A stretch of DNA of 64,000 nt. Origin: Rhodothermales bacterium. GTDB lineage: Bacteria; Bacteroidota; Rhodothermia; Rhodothermales; UBA10348. The stretch covers positions 158,257 to 222,256 of the forward strand of contig JAVJVN010000009.1 of NCBI GenBank assembly GCA_040221055.1, given 5' to 3'. Shown here in pieces: positions 54,729 through 63,546 of this stretch (positions are counted from its first letter, which is position 1; every line of letters begins with the position of its first letter). The notes under the pieces are model-generated. The model did not search any database and was not told the DNA's origin. It saw nothing but the letters and a program-made list of their open reading frames with translations. Both the position numbers and the translations under genes were made by a program.

Positions 54729-54741
54729 GCCGGACACCGGC
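54729..54741. terminator. Weak hairpin between topA and rsgA
   Basis: GCCGG aca CCGGC lies 7 bp after the topA stop in the 39-bp gap between convergent genes; a wider AGGGCG/CGCCCT pair lies beside it. No T-run on either strand. Confidence 0.25.
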
Positions 54742-54761
54742 GCAGGGCGTCTTAACGGTCC

Positions 54762-55694
54762 CTATCGCCCTACGTCCTTGTCTCCCATATGAATGGAGTG
54801 CAGGATGTTGAGATAGCTCTCATACCGCTCTTCCACGATTTCACCGGCTTCGACCATTTCCTTGATCCGGCAGCCCGGTTCGTGGTCGTGCGTACAATCA
54901 GGGTATCGGCACTCGTGCAGGTTTTCGCGCATTTCGACGAATCGGTGACTGAGTTCGGCCGGACCGATATCCACGAGCCCGTATTCCCTGAGTCCGGGTG
55001 TATCAGCTACGTATCCCCCGTTGCCCAACGGAATCAGTTCTGCGAACGTGGTCGTATGTTTTCCCTTGCGGGTCCGCTCACTGACCTCGCCCGTACGCAG
55101 ATCCGCCAACGGTTCCAGGGCATTGATGAGGGATGACTTCCCGACGCCGGACGGCCCTACAATGACGTGGATATGGTTGGCCAGTTGGTCGCGCAATTCC
55201 GGGATTCCCACACCCGTGCGGGTGCTCGTGAAGAGAACCGGGTATCCCAGATCGCGGTAGGTCTCTGACCAGAAATCCATGGCGTCCTCGCTTCGCTCGT
55301 CAATCAGATCCGCCTTGTTGATGATGATGCCGGCCGGAATCTCCCACGCTTCGGCCATCACCAGGAAGCGGTCCACCAGGCCGCCATTGAATTTGGGCTC
55401 CTGGACGCTCTGCACAACCCACGCCGCGTCCACATTGGCGACGATCACGTGCTCCCGACCGACCCGCCGACCGGCCGCCCGTCGGGTCAGTTTATTGTGA
55501 CGTTCACCGATATCCGTGATCAGTCCCGTGCCGTCCTCGTTCATGGACAGCGTGACGTGATCTCCGATGACGACGGGATTCGTGGCAACGCGTCCATCCA
55601 GTCTGAACTTGCCCCGGATGGTACACGAAACAATGCCGGTGGCGGTACGGACCTGGTACCAACTTCCGGTCGACCGGATGACGACGCCTTCCAC
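54762..55694 (-). CDS. rsgA: Ribosome small-subunit-dependent GTPase A
   Basis: A 310-residue circularly permuted GTPase that matures the 30S subunit. An OB fold (VIRSTGSWYQVRT, CTIRGKFR) precedes the permuted G motifs in order G4 INKADLI, then G1 GPSGVGKSSL, then G3 DTPGLRE, followed by the zinc knuckle CRYPDCTHDHEPGC. GTG at 55694 is chosen since the family starts directly at the OB strand; longer frames overlap the upstream gene. The previous stop is 1 bp away, so it is coupled with the two small membrane-protein genes. Confidence 0.93.
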   Translation of the reverse strand: MEGVVIRSTGSWYQVRTATGIVSCTIRGKFRLDGRVATNPVVIGDHVTLSMNEDGTGLITDIGERHNKLTRRAAGRRVGREHVIVANVDAAWVVQSVQEPKFNGGLVDRFLVMAEAWEIPAGIIINKADLIDERSEDAMDFWSETYRDLGYPVLFTSTRTGVGIPELRDQLANHIHVIVGPSGVGKSSLINALEPLADLRTGEVSERTRKGKHTTTFAELIPLGNGGYVADTPGLREYGLVDIGPAELSHRFVEMRENLHECRYPDCTHDHEPGCRIKEMVEAGEIVEERYESYLNILHSIHMGDKDVGR

Positions 55695-55695
55695 G

Positions 55696-56043
55696 TCAGC
55701 GGGTCCGCGTGCGGCTGGGGATGGGCGACGTTGAAATGACTTCCTCTTCCTCGTCCAGACGAACACGCTTGTCTGCCGGGGGCAACGCGTGGACCGCATC
55801 TCCCCGGTCGGCCAACCGGGCTTCCAGGTCTTCTAGGGCCTGACGCAACGGCTCGGTGCCTTCGTCCACGGCCCGACGCATGAGACGCTCGAGTTCCGAT
55901 GTCGTCAAGCTCCCGTCACCGGATCGTGATCCCGCCTGCAATTCTTTGGTCTTTCGCCTGTGCCCCAGGACCATGCCCGTCAGGACAATCGAGGTCACCA
56001 TCGTAAACATGAACAGGAACAGGAACAGGATTTCTTCAGGCAT
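55696..56043 (-). CDS. Small membrane protein with DGSLxTSEL motif, copy B
   Basis: A 115-residue protein with one N-terminal membrane segment (EEILFLFLFMFTMVTSIVLTGMVLG) followed by a cytoplasmic helical tail. The tail carries DGSLTTSELERLMRRAVDE, closely matching DGSLRTSELDALIRRAVDD in the gene just upstream, then an acidic stretch with LDEEEEV. Overlaps the upstream paralogue by 8 bp and precedes rsgA by 1 bp. I know no family; the build resembles small Psp-type membrane proteins only in general shape. Confidence 0.62.
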   Translation of the reverse strand: MPEEILFLFLFMFTMVTSIVLTGMVLGHRRKTKELQAGSRSGDGSLTTSELERLMRRAVDEGTEPLRQALEDLEARLADRGDAVHALPPADKRVRLDEEEEVISTSPIPSRTRTR

Positions 56044-56296
56044 GGTGCTCGGATTCGTCTGGCGGTGTGTCAGGGCCGGGAAGCAGCAGCTTTTCCCGCT
56101 CAAGGTACGGTTCAAGCGCATTCTGGACGGCATCGTCCACGGCCCGGCGGATGAGTGCATCCAGTTCGGACGTCCGGAGGCTGCCGTCGGACGCGGGTTC
56201 GGCCAGGGCCTGGGATTTCTTGAAATCCAAGGCCATCTTGACCAGCAACAAGGCCGATCCGAAGACGATTCCGACGATGAGTACAGGTATTAACAT
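56036..56296 (-). CDS. Small membrane protein with DGSLxTSEL motif, copy A
   Basis: An 86-residue protein with one membrane segment at the start (MLIPVLIVGIVFGSALLLVKM), then a charged helix carrying DGSLRTSELDALIRRAVDD and a proline/acidic end. It is a shortened relative of the next gene. ATG 56296 is used (the longer frame has 12 Arg-rich residues). First gene of the unit with copy B and rsgA, and 42 bp downstream of a glutaryl-CoA dehydrogenase gene on the same strand. Confidence 0.62.
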   Translation of the reverse strand: MLIPVLIVGIVFGSALLLVKMALDFKKSQALAEPASDGSLRTSELDALIRRAVDDAVQNALEPYLEREKLLLPGPDTPPDESEHHA

Positions 56297-56338
56297 GCCC
56301 CGGTTACGCCCGTCGCCGTGACGAGGTTGCACGCGCCA

Positions 56339-57550
56339 TTACAGGTCGTTACCCCGTGGCGTGAACGACTGGATGCCGGTCAACTCACGTCCGACAATCA
56401 GCCCGTGGATATCGTACGTCCCTTCGTAGGTATTGACGCTCTCGAGGTTGACCATGTGATGGATAACCCGGTATTCGCCCGTAATACCATTGCCTCCCAT
56501 CATGTCCCGGGCCGTGCGTGCGATTTCCAGTGCCTTGCCGCAGTTGTTGCGCTTGGCCAGGGATATCATGGCGGGATTGAGTTGCCCCGCATCCTTGAGC
56601 TGACCCAGACGATGAGCCAGCAGTTGCATCTGCGTGATTTCAGTCACCATGTTGGCCAATTTCGTCTGGATGAGCTGCATGGCTCCCAGGGGATACCCGA
56701 ACTGCTTGCGCTCCATGACATACTGCCGGGCCCGCTGATAGCAATTCTCAGCCGCTCCCACGACACCCCAGACGATCCCGTAACGGGCGCTGTTCAGGCA
56801 CGAGAACGGTCCCTTAAGGCCCGTGACGTCCGGGAACATCATGTCATCGGGCACGAAGACATCTTCGAGGACAATTTCACCGGTATGGGACGCACGCAGG
56901 GACATCTTGTTGTGGGTCACCGGCGCCGAGTATCCCTTCGACTTCGCGTCCACGAGGAATCCCCGGATGACACCTTTGTCGCCGCTCTTCTCCTTGGCTT
57001 TGGCCCAGACGACGGCCACGTCGGCCACCGGTGAGTTCGTAATCCACATCTTCGCACCATTCAGGATCCACCCCCCATCGCCGCGTACGGCGGTCGTAAC
57101 CATCGAACCGGGGTCCGATCCGTGATCCGGTTCGGTCAGGCCGAAACAGCCAATGACCTCGGCGGTCGCCAATTTCGGCAACCATGTTTCGCGCATGGCA
57201 TCCGTCCCGAAAATGTGGATGGGGTGCATGACCAGCGACGACTGGACGCTGGCAAATGAACGATAGCCGGAATCAACCCGCTCCAGCTCCCGCGCAACCA
57301 GCCCATACGCCGTATGACTGGCGCCCACGCCGCCATACTGCTCCGGAATCGTGGCACCGAGCAATCCGAGCTCTCCCAGTTCCTTCGGGATCTCGGCATG
57401 GAAAATGCCCTCCTGGTTTCCCTCCAGCGCACGGGGCTCCAGTCGGGTTTGGGCATATTCGCGAGCCGTTTCCATGATCAGGCGCTCCTCTTCGCCCAGC
57501 ATGGATTCGAAATTGAATGCGTCGTCGGGATTGAACGGTGGCAGCGGCAT
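56339..57550 (-). CDS. Glutaryl-CoA dehydrogenase
   Basis: A 403-residue acyl-CoA dehydrogenase best matching glutaryl-CoA dehydrogenase, which oxidises and decarboxylates glutaryl-CoA to crotonyl-CoA in lysine/tryptophan breakdown. Diagnostic are SGYRSFASVQSSLVMHPIHIFGT, GCFGLTEPDHGSDPGSM and the C-terminal TYEGTYDIHGLIVGRELTGIQSF with the catalytic Glu near 376. ATG 57550 is chosen 12 codons inside the open frame. It may share a transcript with the small membrane-protein genes and rsgA. Confidence 0.88.
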   Translation of the reverse strand: MPLPPFNPDDAFNFESMLGEEERLIMETAREYAQTRLEPRALEGNQEGIFHAEIPKELGELGLLGATIPEQYGGVGASHTAYGLVARELERVDSGYRSFASVQSSLVMHPIHIFGTDAMRETWLPKLATAEVIGCFGLTEPDHGSDPGSMVTTAVRGDGGWILNGAKMWITNSPVADVAVVWAKAKEKSGDKGVIRGFLVDAKSKGYSAPVTHNKMSLRASHTGEIVLEDVFVPDDMMFPDVTGLKGPFSCLNSARYGIVWGVVGAAENCYQRARQYVMERKQFGYPLGAMQLIQTKLANMVTEITQMQLLAHRLGQLKDAGQLNPAMISLAKRNNCGKALEIARTARDMMGGNGITGEYRVIHHMVNLESVNTYEGTYDIHGLIVGRELTGIQSFTPRGNDL

Positions 57551-57684
57551 GGCGATGGTTGGAATGACGGATTGGCGTAGTTTCAAAGATACGACGGCAC
57601 ACCCGCCACGTCAGTACTTTACGTGATTTCCACGCAGTTGGCGTACCTTGGGCGATTCCATCCTCTGCCGCCTTCGGCCACCCC
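57551..57684. promoter_or_regulatory. Divergent intergenic region, glutaryl-CoA dehydrogenase / tyrA
   Basis: 134 bp carrying start signals for both directions. TACTTTACG and GTACCTTGG on the plus strand are the only TTTG/TTG-like elements I notice; nothing convincing. Confidence 0.25.
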
Positions 57685-58824
57685 ATGCGTCCCTCCGAGC
57701 CCACGCCTGACTCTTTCCGACCGACGTCCGATTGGCCCCGTACCATGGCCCTCGTCGGCACGGGTCTAATGGGCGGATCCCTCGGATTGGCCGCCAGGAG
57801 TCGGTTTCCGGATCTGACCGTCGTGGGATGGGACGATCCGGCCACAATGCAGATGGCCCTTCGGACCGGAGCCATCTCCCAGGCCGGTTCATCACTCGCA
57901 GAAACGGTTCGGGGAGCTGACCTGGTGGTGGTCTGTACGCCGGTGGGTACTGCACTGGATATCCTGGGGGAAATCGGAGAATCGGTCTCCGACCATGCGG
58001 TCATCACGGATATCGGGTCCGTCAAGCAGCCTGTTGCGACGCGCGCTTCCAAAGTGCTGCCGTCCTCCGTCCTGTTCATCGGTGGCCACCCCATGACCGG
58101 ATCGGAGAAATCCGGCGTGGAACATGCCGACGCCCTGCTGTATGAGAACGCAACCTGGATCCTGACACCTCCTGCACATGAGGACGCTCGTTACCATGGA
58201 CTGGTCTCATTCCTGGGTCGTCTCGGAGCCCGCATCATGGAACTGCCCGCCGATCGACACGATGCGATTGCCGCCCGCGTCAGCCACCTCCCGCAATTGC
58301 TGGCCGTACTCCTGGTCAACGTCATTTCATCGGATCGGCACCGATACCCGGAACTGCTAGAGATGGCAGCTGGTGGTTTTCGCGACATGACGCGGATTGC
58401 CAGTTCGCCGTTTGCCATGTGGAGGGATATATTGGCATCGAATGATCGCGAGATACATGCCGTCCTGTCCGCTTTTTCTGACCGTTTGCAGGCCCTTTCG
58501 AATGCCGTTCGGGACGCTGACCTGCCGTCCATCGCGGCCTCTTTCAATGACGCCGAGCAGACGCGTGATTTCGTTCCGTCCGACCGCAAGGGCTTCCTGC
58601 ATCCCCTATCCAACATCTATGTCTTCGCCGATGACAAACCGGGAGCACTCGTACGCATTACGTCCACACTTTTCGATGCCCGGATCAACATCCGGGATAT
58701 CGAGTTGCTCCGGATCCGGGAAGGTACGGGCGGAACGTTCCGGCTTGGATTCGTATCGCCGGAACATGCCACATCCGCTGTCGAAGCACTGACCGAGGTC
58801 GGTATCCGGGCTTATAGACTTTGA
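57685..58824 (+). CDS. tyrA: Prephenate dehydrogenase with C-terminal ACT domain
   Basis: A 379-residue TyrA: prephenate + NAD to 4-hydroxyphenylpyruvate. NAD loop MALVGTGLMGGSLGLA (residues 21-36), VVVCTPVG, TDIGSVKQPV, GGHPMTGSEKSG with the catalytic His and HDAIAARVSHLPQLL are intact. Residues about 305-379 form an ACT domain (NIYVFADDKPGALVRITSTLF), suggesting feedback by tyrosine. The N-terminal 20 residues are an extension; ATG 57745 would give a family-length protein. gcvT follows after 19 bp. Confidence 0.93.
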   Translation: MRPSEPTPDSFRPTSDWPRTMALVGTGLMGGSLGLAARSRFPDLTVVGWDDPATMQMALRTGAISQAGSSLAETVRGADLVVVCTPVGTALDILGEIGESVSDHAVITDIGSVKQPVATRASKVLPSSVLFIGGHPMTGSEKSGVEHADALLYENATWILTPPAHEDARYHGLVSFLGRLGARIMELPADRHDAIAARVSHLPQLLAVLLVNVISSDRHRYPELLEMAAGGFRDMTRIASSPFAMWRDILASNDREIHAVLSAFSDRLQALSNAVRDADLPSIAASFNDAEQTRDFVPSDRKGFLHPLSNIYVFADDKPGALVRITSTLFDARINIRDIELLRIREGTGGTFRLGFVSPEHATSAVEALTEVGIRAYRL

Positions 58825-58843
58825 CTCCAATCACTACGTTCTC

Positions 58844-59953
58844 ATGTCCACCGAATTGAAGAAAACACCCCTCCACGATCGCCATGTGGCCCTGGGAGCC
58901 AAAATGGTGCCGTTTGCCGGCTACGACATGCCGGTCCAGTATGCCGGAATCATCGAAGAGCATACAGCCGTCCGGACGCGGGCCGGGTTGTTCGATGTCA
59001 GCCACATGGGCGAGGTACTGGTCAAGGGGCCGGCGGCCTTCTCGTTCGTGCAGAACCTGATCACCAATGATGTGGGCTCCCTGTATGACGGCAAGGCCCT
59101 CTATACAGCCATGTGCCGGGAAGACGGGGGTATTATCGACGACTTGCTTGTCTACCGTTGGACGTCCGAAATCTATACGCTCGTCATCAATGCCTCGCGT
59201 ATTGATGAGGATGTTGCATGGATGCACGCGAACAATCCCATGGGCGCCGAAATCCATGACGTATCGGATGTCACGGCGCTTATTGCCCTTCAGGGTCCGG
59301 CCTCGCTGGATATCCTCCGGAAAGCGACGGGACGGGATTGGTCGGATCTCCGATTCTATCATTTCGAACGTCCGGAGCGCTTCATGGACATGGAGCACAT
59401 CCTGGTTTCCCGTACGGGTTATACCGGTGAGCCCGGCGTCGAATTGTACTGTCCGAACGATCAGGCGGGGACCATCTGGGATGCGCTCCTGGAGGTCGGT
59501 GCGGAGTTCGGCATTGCCCCGGCCGGCCTGGGTGCGCGCGATACGCTCCGTCTGGAATCCGGGTACTGCCTTTACGGAAACGACATAACGACGGAAACGA
59601 ATCCGCTGGAGGCCGGACTGGGGTGGTTGACGAAACTGGATGCCGGACCGTTCATTGGCCGGGATGCGTTGCTCTCGGTGAAGGAGGCTGGTCCATCCCG
59701 GAGGTTGGTTGGATTCGTAGCCAGCGAACGTGGCATTCCCCGCCACGGCTACGACCTGTGCGCTCCTGACGGCACCGTGATCGGAACCGTTACCTCCGGT
59801 ACGCAAAGTCCCGTTCTTGCAAAAGGCATCGGTATGGGGTATGTACCCAATAAGCCAGAGTACACGACACCGGGATCGGAACTCCTCGTTTCGGCCCGCG
59901 GGCGTACCTTCGGTGTCACGGTCGAAAAGCCCCCGTTCCACGTAAACCGATAG
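58844..59953 (+). CDS. gcvT: Aminomethyltransferase (glycine cleavage T protein)
   Basis: A 369-residue GcvT, transferring the aminomethyl carbon of glycine from the H protein to THF. KKTPLHDRHVALGAKMVPFAGYDMPVQY, LFDVSHMGEV with the catalytic-site Asp region, NLITNDV, and SRTGYTGEPGVELYC are standard, with the C-terminal barrel (GTVTSGTQSPVLAKGIGMGYV). gcvH and gcvP are not in the window. ftsK starts 1 bp after its stop. Confidence 0.95.
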   Translation: MSTELKKTPLHDRHVALGAKMVPFAGYDMPVQYAGIIEEHTAVRTRAGLFDVSHMGEVLVKGPAAFSFVQNLITNDVGSLYDGKALYTAMCREDGGIIDDLLVYRWTSEIYTLVINASRIDEDVAWMHANNPMGAEIHDVSDVTALIALQGPASLDILRKATGRDWSDLRFYHFERPERFMDMEHILVSRTGYTGEPGVELYCPNDQAGTIWDALLEVGAEFGIAPAGLGARDTLRLESGYCLYGNDITTETNPLEAGLGWLTKLDAGPFIGRDALLSVKEAGPSRRLVGFVASERGIPRHGYDLCAPDGTVIGTVTSGTQSPVLAKGIGMGYVPNKPEYTTPGSELLVSARGRTFGVTVEKPPFHVNR

Positions 59954-59954
59954 C

Positions 59955-62414
59955 ATGGCATCCACGGTCAAAAAGCGTTCCGGAGCACGATCGGGAAAAG
60001 GATCCGCTTCCGTCGTGTCCCCGGAAAGGAAGCAGGAAGTCCTGGGCATCATCCTGATGGCCATCGGGTTGCTGGTGGCGCTCGCGGTACTGACCTACAA
60101 CGCGGCAGATGACGGCGTTGCCCGCCGATTTTCGCTGGATCTCATCCTGCGTCCGGGGGATGATGTCGTCAATAATGCACTTGGACTGACCGGTGCCTGG
60201 CTGGCCCGCTTGCTCGTTCCCTCCTTCCTCGGCTACCCGGTGCTGCTCCTGTCCGGGTTGATCGGTGCATGGGGGTACGTCCTGTTGCGCCACGGGGCGC
60301 CCGCATTCATGCGACTGGTCACGGTTCTGGTGATGCTGGCAACCTATATGCTGGCCGTCCTTTTCGGTTGGGTTTCCCTGCGTCTGGAAACGGACCTGCT
60401 TCATTGGAGCGGCCTGTGGGGCCTGGGGACGGCCGGATGGCTGGAGCGGATTGCCGGGGCTACCGGATCCATCATCCTGATCGTCCTGCTCTTGCTCGTG
60501 ACCGCATTACTCCTCGTGGATCGGGACATCCAGGCCACCATCGACCGGATTGAGAATACGTTCCGACGCCTGTTCCGGGCCCTTGAGGATTGGTGGTTCG
60601 GCCGCAAGGCGCGCAAAGAAGCCCGCCGTGACCGGCAAGAGGCCTTGCTCGAACAGAAACGGAAGGAAGTCGAGGCCGCCCGGCGGAACGATGCCCGGCA
60701 GCGGGAGACAACCCGCATGGAACAGCAGGCAGCCGCCCGACGGGAGGAGTTGCAACGTCAGCGACAACCGGAGCCCGTCCCTGACCAGCGTCCGCCGGCA
60801 GTACTGCCGGAACGGCGTCCGGAACCCGACCCTGCACGGGAGGACGGTGAACTCGAAATCCGCGTCCATGAGCAGAAGGTGGAGGAAAAAGCGCGCACGC
60901 GGAGGCCGGGAAGCCGGACGGGAGACTATGCGTTCGAGATGCCTCCGGTGGACTTGCTCGACGCGGCCGAAGTTGGTGGTCGTCGCGTTGATTATGATGA
61001 ACTCGAGGAAAACAAGCAGATCCTCCTGGACAAGCTGGCTACCTACAATATCGAAATCATCGGCATCGACGCGGTTGTCGGCCCGACGGTGACGTTGTAT
61101 GAATTGACACCCGCACCAGGCGTAAAGATCAGCCGGATCACGGCGCTCGAGAACGACCTGGCCATGGCGTTGGCCGCCCGGGGCATCCGAATGATCGCAC
61201 CCATCCCAGGCAAGTCGGCCATCGGTGTGGAAATCCCCAATCGTCACCGGGAATTGGTGCTCATCCGGGACGTTGTCGAAACGAAGACGTTTTCAGAGAC
61301 CAAGATGGAATTGCCGCTCATCCTGGGCAAGTCCATCGAGGGCGAGGTGGTTCTTCAGGACCTGACCAAGCTTCCCCACGTGCTCATGGCAGGTGCTACC
61401 GGTTCAGGCAAGTCGGTGGGCGTGAATACGTTCATTGCCGGCCTGCTCTACTCGGTACCCCCTTCCCTGTTGAAGTTCGTGATGATCGATCCGAAGAAGA
61501 TCGAACTCTCCGTCTACACGAATATCACATCCCACTACGTGGCCATGCCACCGGAGGCCGACGACGCCATCATCACCGACTTCCATCAGGCCCTCGGGAC
61601 GTTGAAATCCTGTGAACGGGAAATGGAACTGCGGTACGATCTGCTCAAGGATGCACAGGTGCGGTCCATCAAGGAATACAATGAGCGCTTCCGCACGGGC
61701 AATCTGGATGAGGACGCCGGGCACAAACTGCTGCCCTACATCGTCGTTGTCGTGGATGAATTGGCCGACCTCATGATGACCGCAGGGAAGGACATCGAAG
61801 CTCCGATTGCCCGCCTGGCACAGATGGCGCGCGCCGTAGGCATCCACCTCATCCTGGCCACACAGCGTCCGTCGGTGGATGTAATCACCGGGCTCATCAA
61901 AGCCAATTTCCCGGCACGGATTGCCTATCAGGTGGCTTCCAAGGTCGACTCCCGGACCATTCTTGACCAGAATGGTGCGGAGGGTCTGGTAGGCAACGGA
62001 GACTTGCTCTACATGCTCGGAAGTCGCGTCATGCGCCTGCAGGGTCCGTTCATTTCCCTTGGCGAAATAGACCGTGTCACGGGACATATCGTGGATCAGG
62101 AAGGACCGGGACCGTACATGCTGCCATCCATCGAGGAGTCCACCAGCGACCAGGGACCCGGCATGTCGTCCATGTCGGGGGGCGATCGCGACGAGCTCTT
62201 TGACGAGGCCGCCCACATCATTGTCCGCGCCCAGCAGGGCAGCGTGTCGCTCCTGCAGCGCAAGCTTTCCGTCGGCTATTCCAGGGCGGCCCGGATTGTG
62301 GACCAATTGGAAGATGCAGGGATTGTCGGCCCGTTTGAGGGCTCCAAGGCCCGGCAGGTTTACGTGGACGATGAAATGGCTTTGGACAATTTGTTGCGAG
62401 GCAATACGGAATGA
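59955..62414 (+). CDS. ftsK: DNA translocase FtsK/SpoIIIE
   Basis: An 819-residue FtsK. Four to five membrane helices fall in residues 28-190, followed by a charged, Arg/Pro-rich linker (about 195-330), then the motor: Walker A GATGSGKSVGVN near residue 480, VVVDELADLMM Walker B, ILATQRPSVDVITGLIKANFPARIA, and the gamma winged-helix at the C-terminus (AAHIIVRAQQGSVSLLQRKLSVGYSRAARIVDQLE) that reads KOPS sites. The linker is short compared with E. coli. It ends 4 bp inside purK. Confidence 0.96.
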   Translation: MASTVKKRSGARSGKGSASVVSPERKQEVLGIILMAIGLLVALAVLTYNAADDGVARRFSLDLILRPGDDVVNNALGLTGAWLARLLVPSFLGYPVLLLSGLIGAWGYVLLRHGAPAFMRLVTVLVMLATYMLAVLFGWVSLRLETDLLHWSGLWGLGTAGWLERIAGATGSIILIVLLLLVTALLLVDRDIQATIDRIENTFRRLFRALEDWWFGRKARKEARRDRQEALLEQKRKEVEAARRNDARQRETTRMEQQAAARREELQRQRQPEPVPDQRPPAVLPERRPEPDPAREDGELEIRVHEQKVEEKARTRRPGSRTGDYAFEMPPVDLLDAAEVGGRRVDYDELEENKQILLDKLATYNIEIIGIDAVVGPTVTLYELTPAPGVKISRITALENDLAMALAARGIRMIAPIPGKSAIGVEIPNRHRELVLIRDVVETKTFSETKMELPLILGKSIEGEVVLQDLTKLPHVLMAGATGSGKSVGVNTFIAGLLYSVPPSLLKFVMIDPKKIELSVYTNITSHYVAMPPEADDAIITDFHQALGTLKSCEREMELRYDLLKDAQVRSIKEYNERFRTGNLDEDAGHKLLPYIVVVVDELADLMMTAGKDIEAPIARLAQMARAVGIHLILATQRPSVDVITGLIKANFPARIAYQVASKVDSRTILDQNGAEGLVGNGDLLYMLGSRVMRLQGPFISLGEIDRVTGHIVDQEGPGPYMLPSIEESTSDQGPGMSSMSGGDRDELFDEAAHIIVRAQQGSVSLLQRKLSVGYSRAARIVDQLEDAGIVGPFEGSKARQVYVDDEMALDNLLRGNTE

Positions 62415-63544
62415 GTGGTTTCCCGACGGTCGGAATCCTGGGTGGCGGACAGCTTGGCCGGATGTCCGCCATGGCCGCCCTCCGGATGGGCCTGGATGTG
62501 AGAACGTTGTCTCCGTCATTCTCCGGGCCGGTGGCGTCGCTTGGACATGCCCACACCGGTGACTGGGAGGACGAACAGGTCATGAAGGCCTTCCTGGGGC
62601 ACGTCGATGTCGTTACGGTGGAGAGCGAATGGGCACCGGCCGATGTGGCGGCACGTGTTTCTGCTGGTGGGACACCCGTTTGGCCTTCACCCTCAACCCT
62701 GGAAACCATCCGGCACAAAGGACGCCAGAAGCGCGCGCTGGAAGCGTCCGGGGTTGCTGTCGCCCCATGGCGCAGTTGTCCCACGATTGCTGATGCCCGT
62801 CAAGCCGTGAAGGACTTCGGATTCCCCGTGATTGCCAAGCGGTTCGAAGGATCCTACGATGGGTACGGGAATGCTACCATCCGTACCGTTGAGGACGTGG
62901 AAACCGCATGGTCGGAGTTGGCCGCCGAGGATGGTCTGCTGATTGAAGACTTCATCGACTTCAAGCGTGAGTTGGCCGTGATGGTCGCCCGGCGTCCCTC
63001 CGGTCAGACCGTGGTCTATCCCGTGGTGGTAACGGAACAGAAGGATCACCGCTGTCACGCCGTATGGGTGCCCTCCGGCCTCACTCCGGATCGGATTGCG
63101 GCGGTCGAGGCCATGGCGCTTCAAGCCGCGGAAGCCGTTGACGCTGTTGGTGTCCTGGGTGTGGAGCTGTTTGAAGGCATGGATGGCACCCTTCTACTCA
63201 ATGAATTGGCGCCCCGCCCACACAATACCGGACACTACACCATCGAGGCGTGCCACACCTCCCAGTTTGAAAACCATATCCGGGCTGTGCTTGATTGGCC
63301 GCTTGGAGATCCCTCCCTTCGCGTTCCAGCCGCTGTCATGATCAACGTGCTTGGCCACAGGGCAGGAGCCCTGCACACCGACGGGTACACCAATGCCCTC
63401 GGCATTGACGGTGCCTCCGTCCATCTGTATGGCAAACGGGATGTGCGTCCCAAGCGAAAAATGGGTCATGTCACGGTTACGGCCCATACCGTCGAAGAAG
63501 CCCGTGAAAAAGCCGAGTCCGCCGCAGCCCTCATCCAGCTTTGA
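62411..63544 (+). CDS. purK: N5-carboxyaminoimidazole ribonucleotide synthase
   Basis: A 377-residue ATP-grasp enzyme, AIR + bicarbonate + ATP to N5-[27 protein letters not shown] at the start, the ATP-grasp core ([19 protein letters not shown]), and [19 protein letters not shown] with the catalytic Glu/Asn/Arg are typical. Overlaps ftsK by 4 bp and is followed by purE after 2 bp, the common purKE pairing, here in the order K then E. Confidence 0.97.
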   Translation: MSGFPTVGILGGGQLGRMSAMAALRMGLDVRTLSPSFSGPVASLGHAHTGDWEDEQVMKAFLGHVDVVTVESEWAPADVAARVSAGGTPVWPSPSTLETIRHKGRQKRALEASGVAVAPWRSCPTIADARQAVKDFGFPVIAKRFEGSYDGYGNATIRTVEDVETAWSELAAEDGLLIEDFIDFKRELAVMVARRPSGQTVVYPVVVTEQKDHRCHAVWVPSGLTPDRIAAVEAMALQAAEAVDAVGVLGVELFEGMDGTLLLNELAPRPHNTGHYTIEACHTSQFENHIRAVLDWPLGDPSLRVPAAVMINVLGHRAGALHTDGYTNALGIDGASVHLYGKRDVRPKRKMGHVTVTAHTVEEAREKAESAAALIQL

Positions 63545-63546
63545 CC

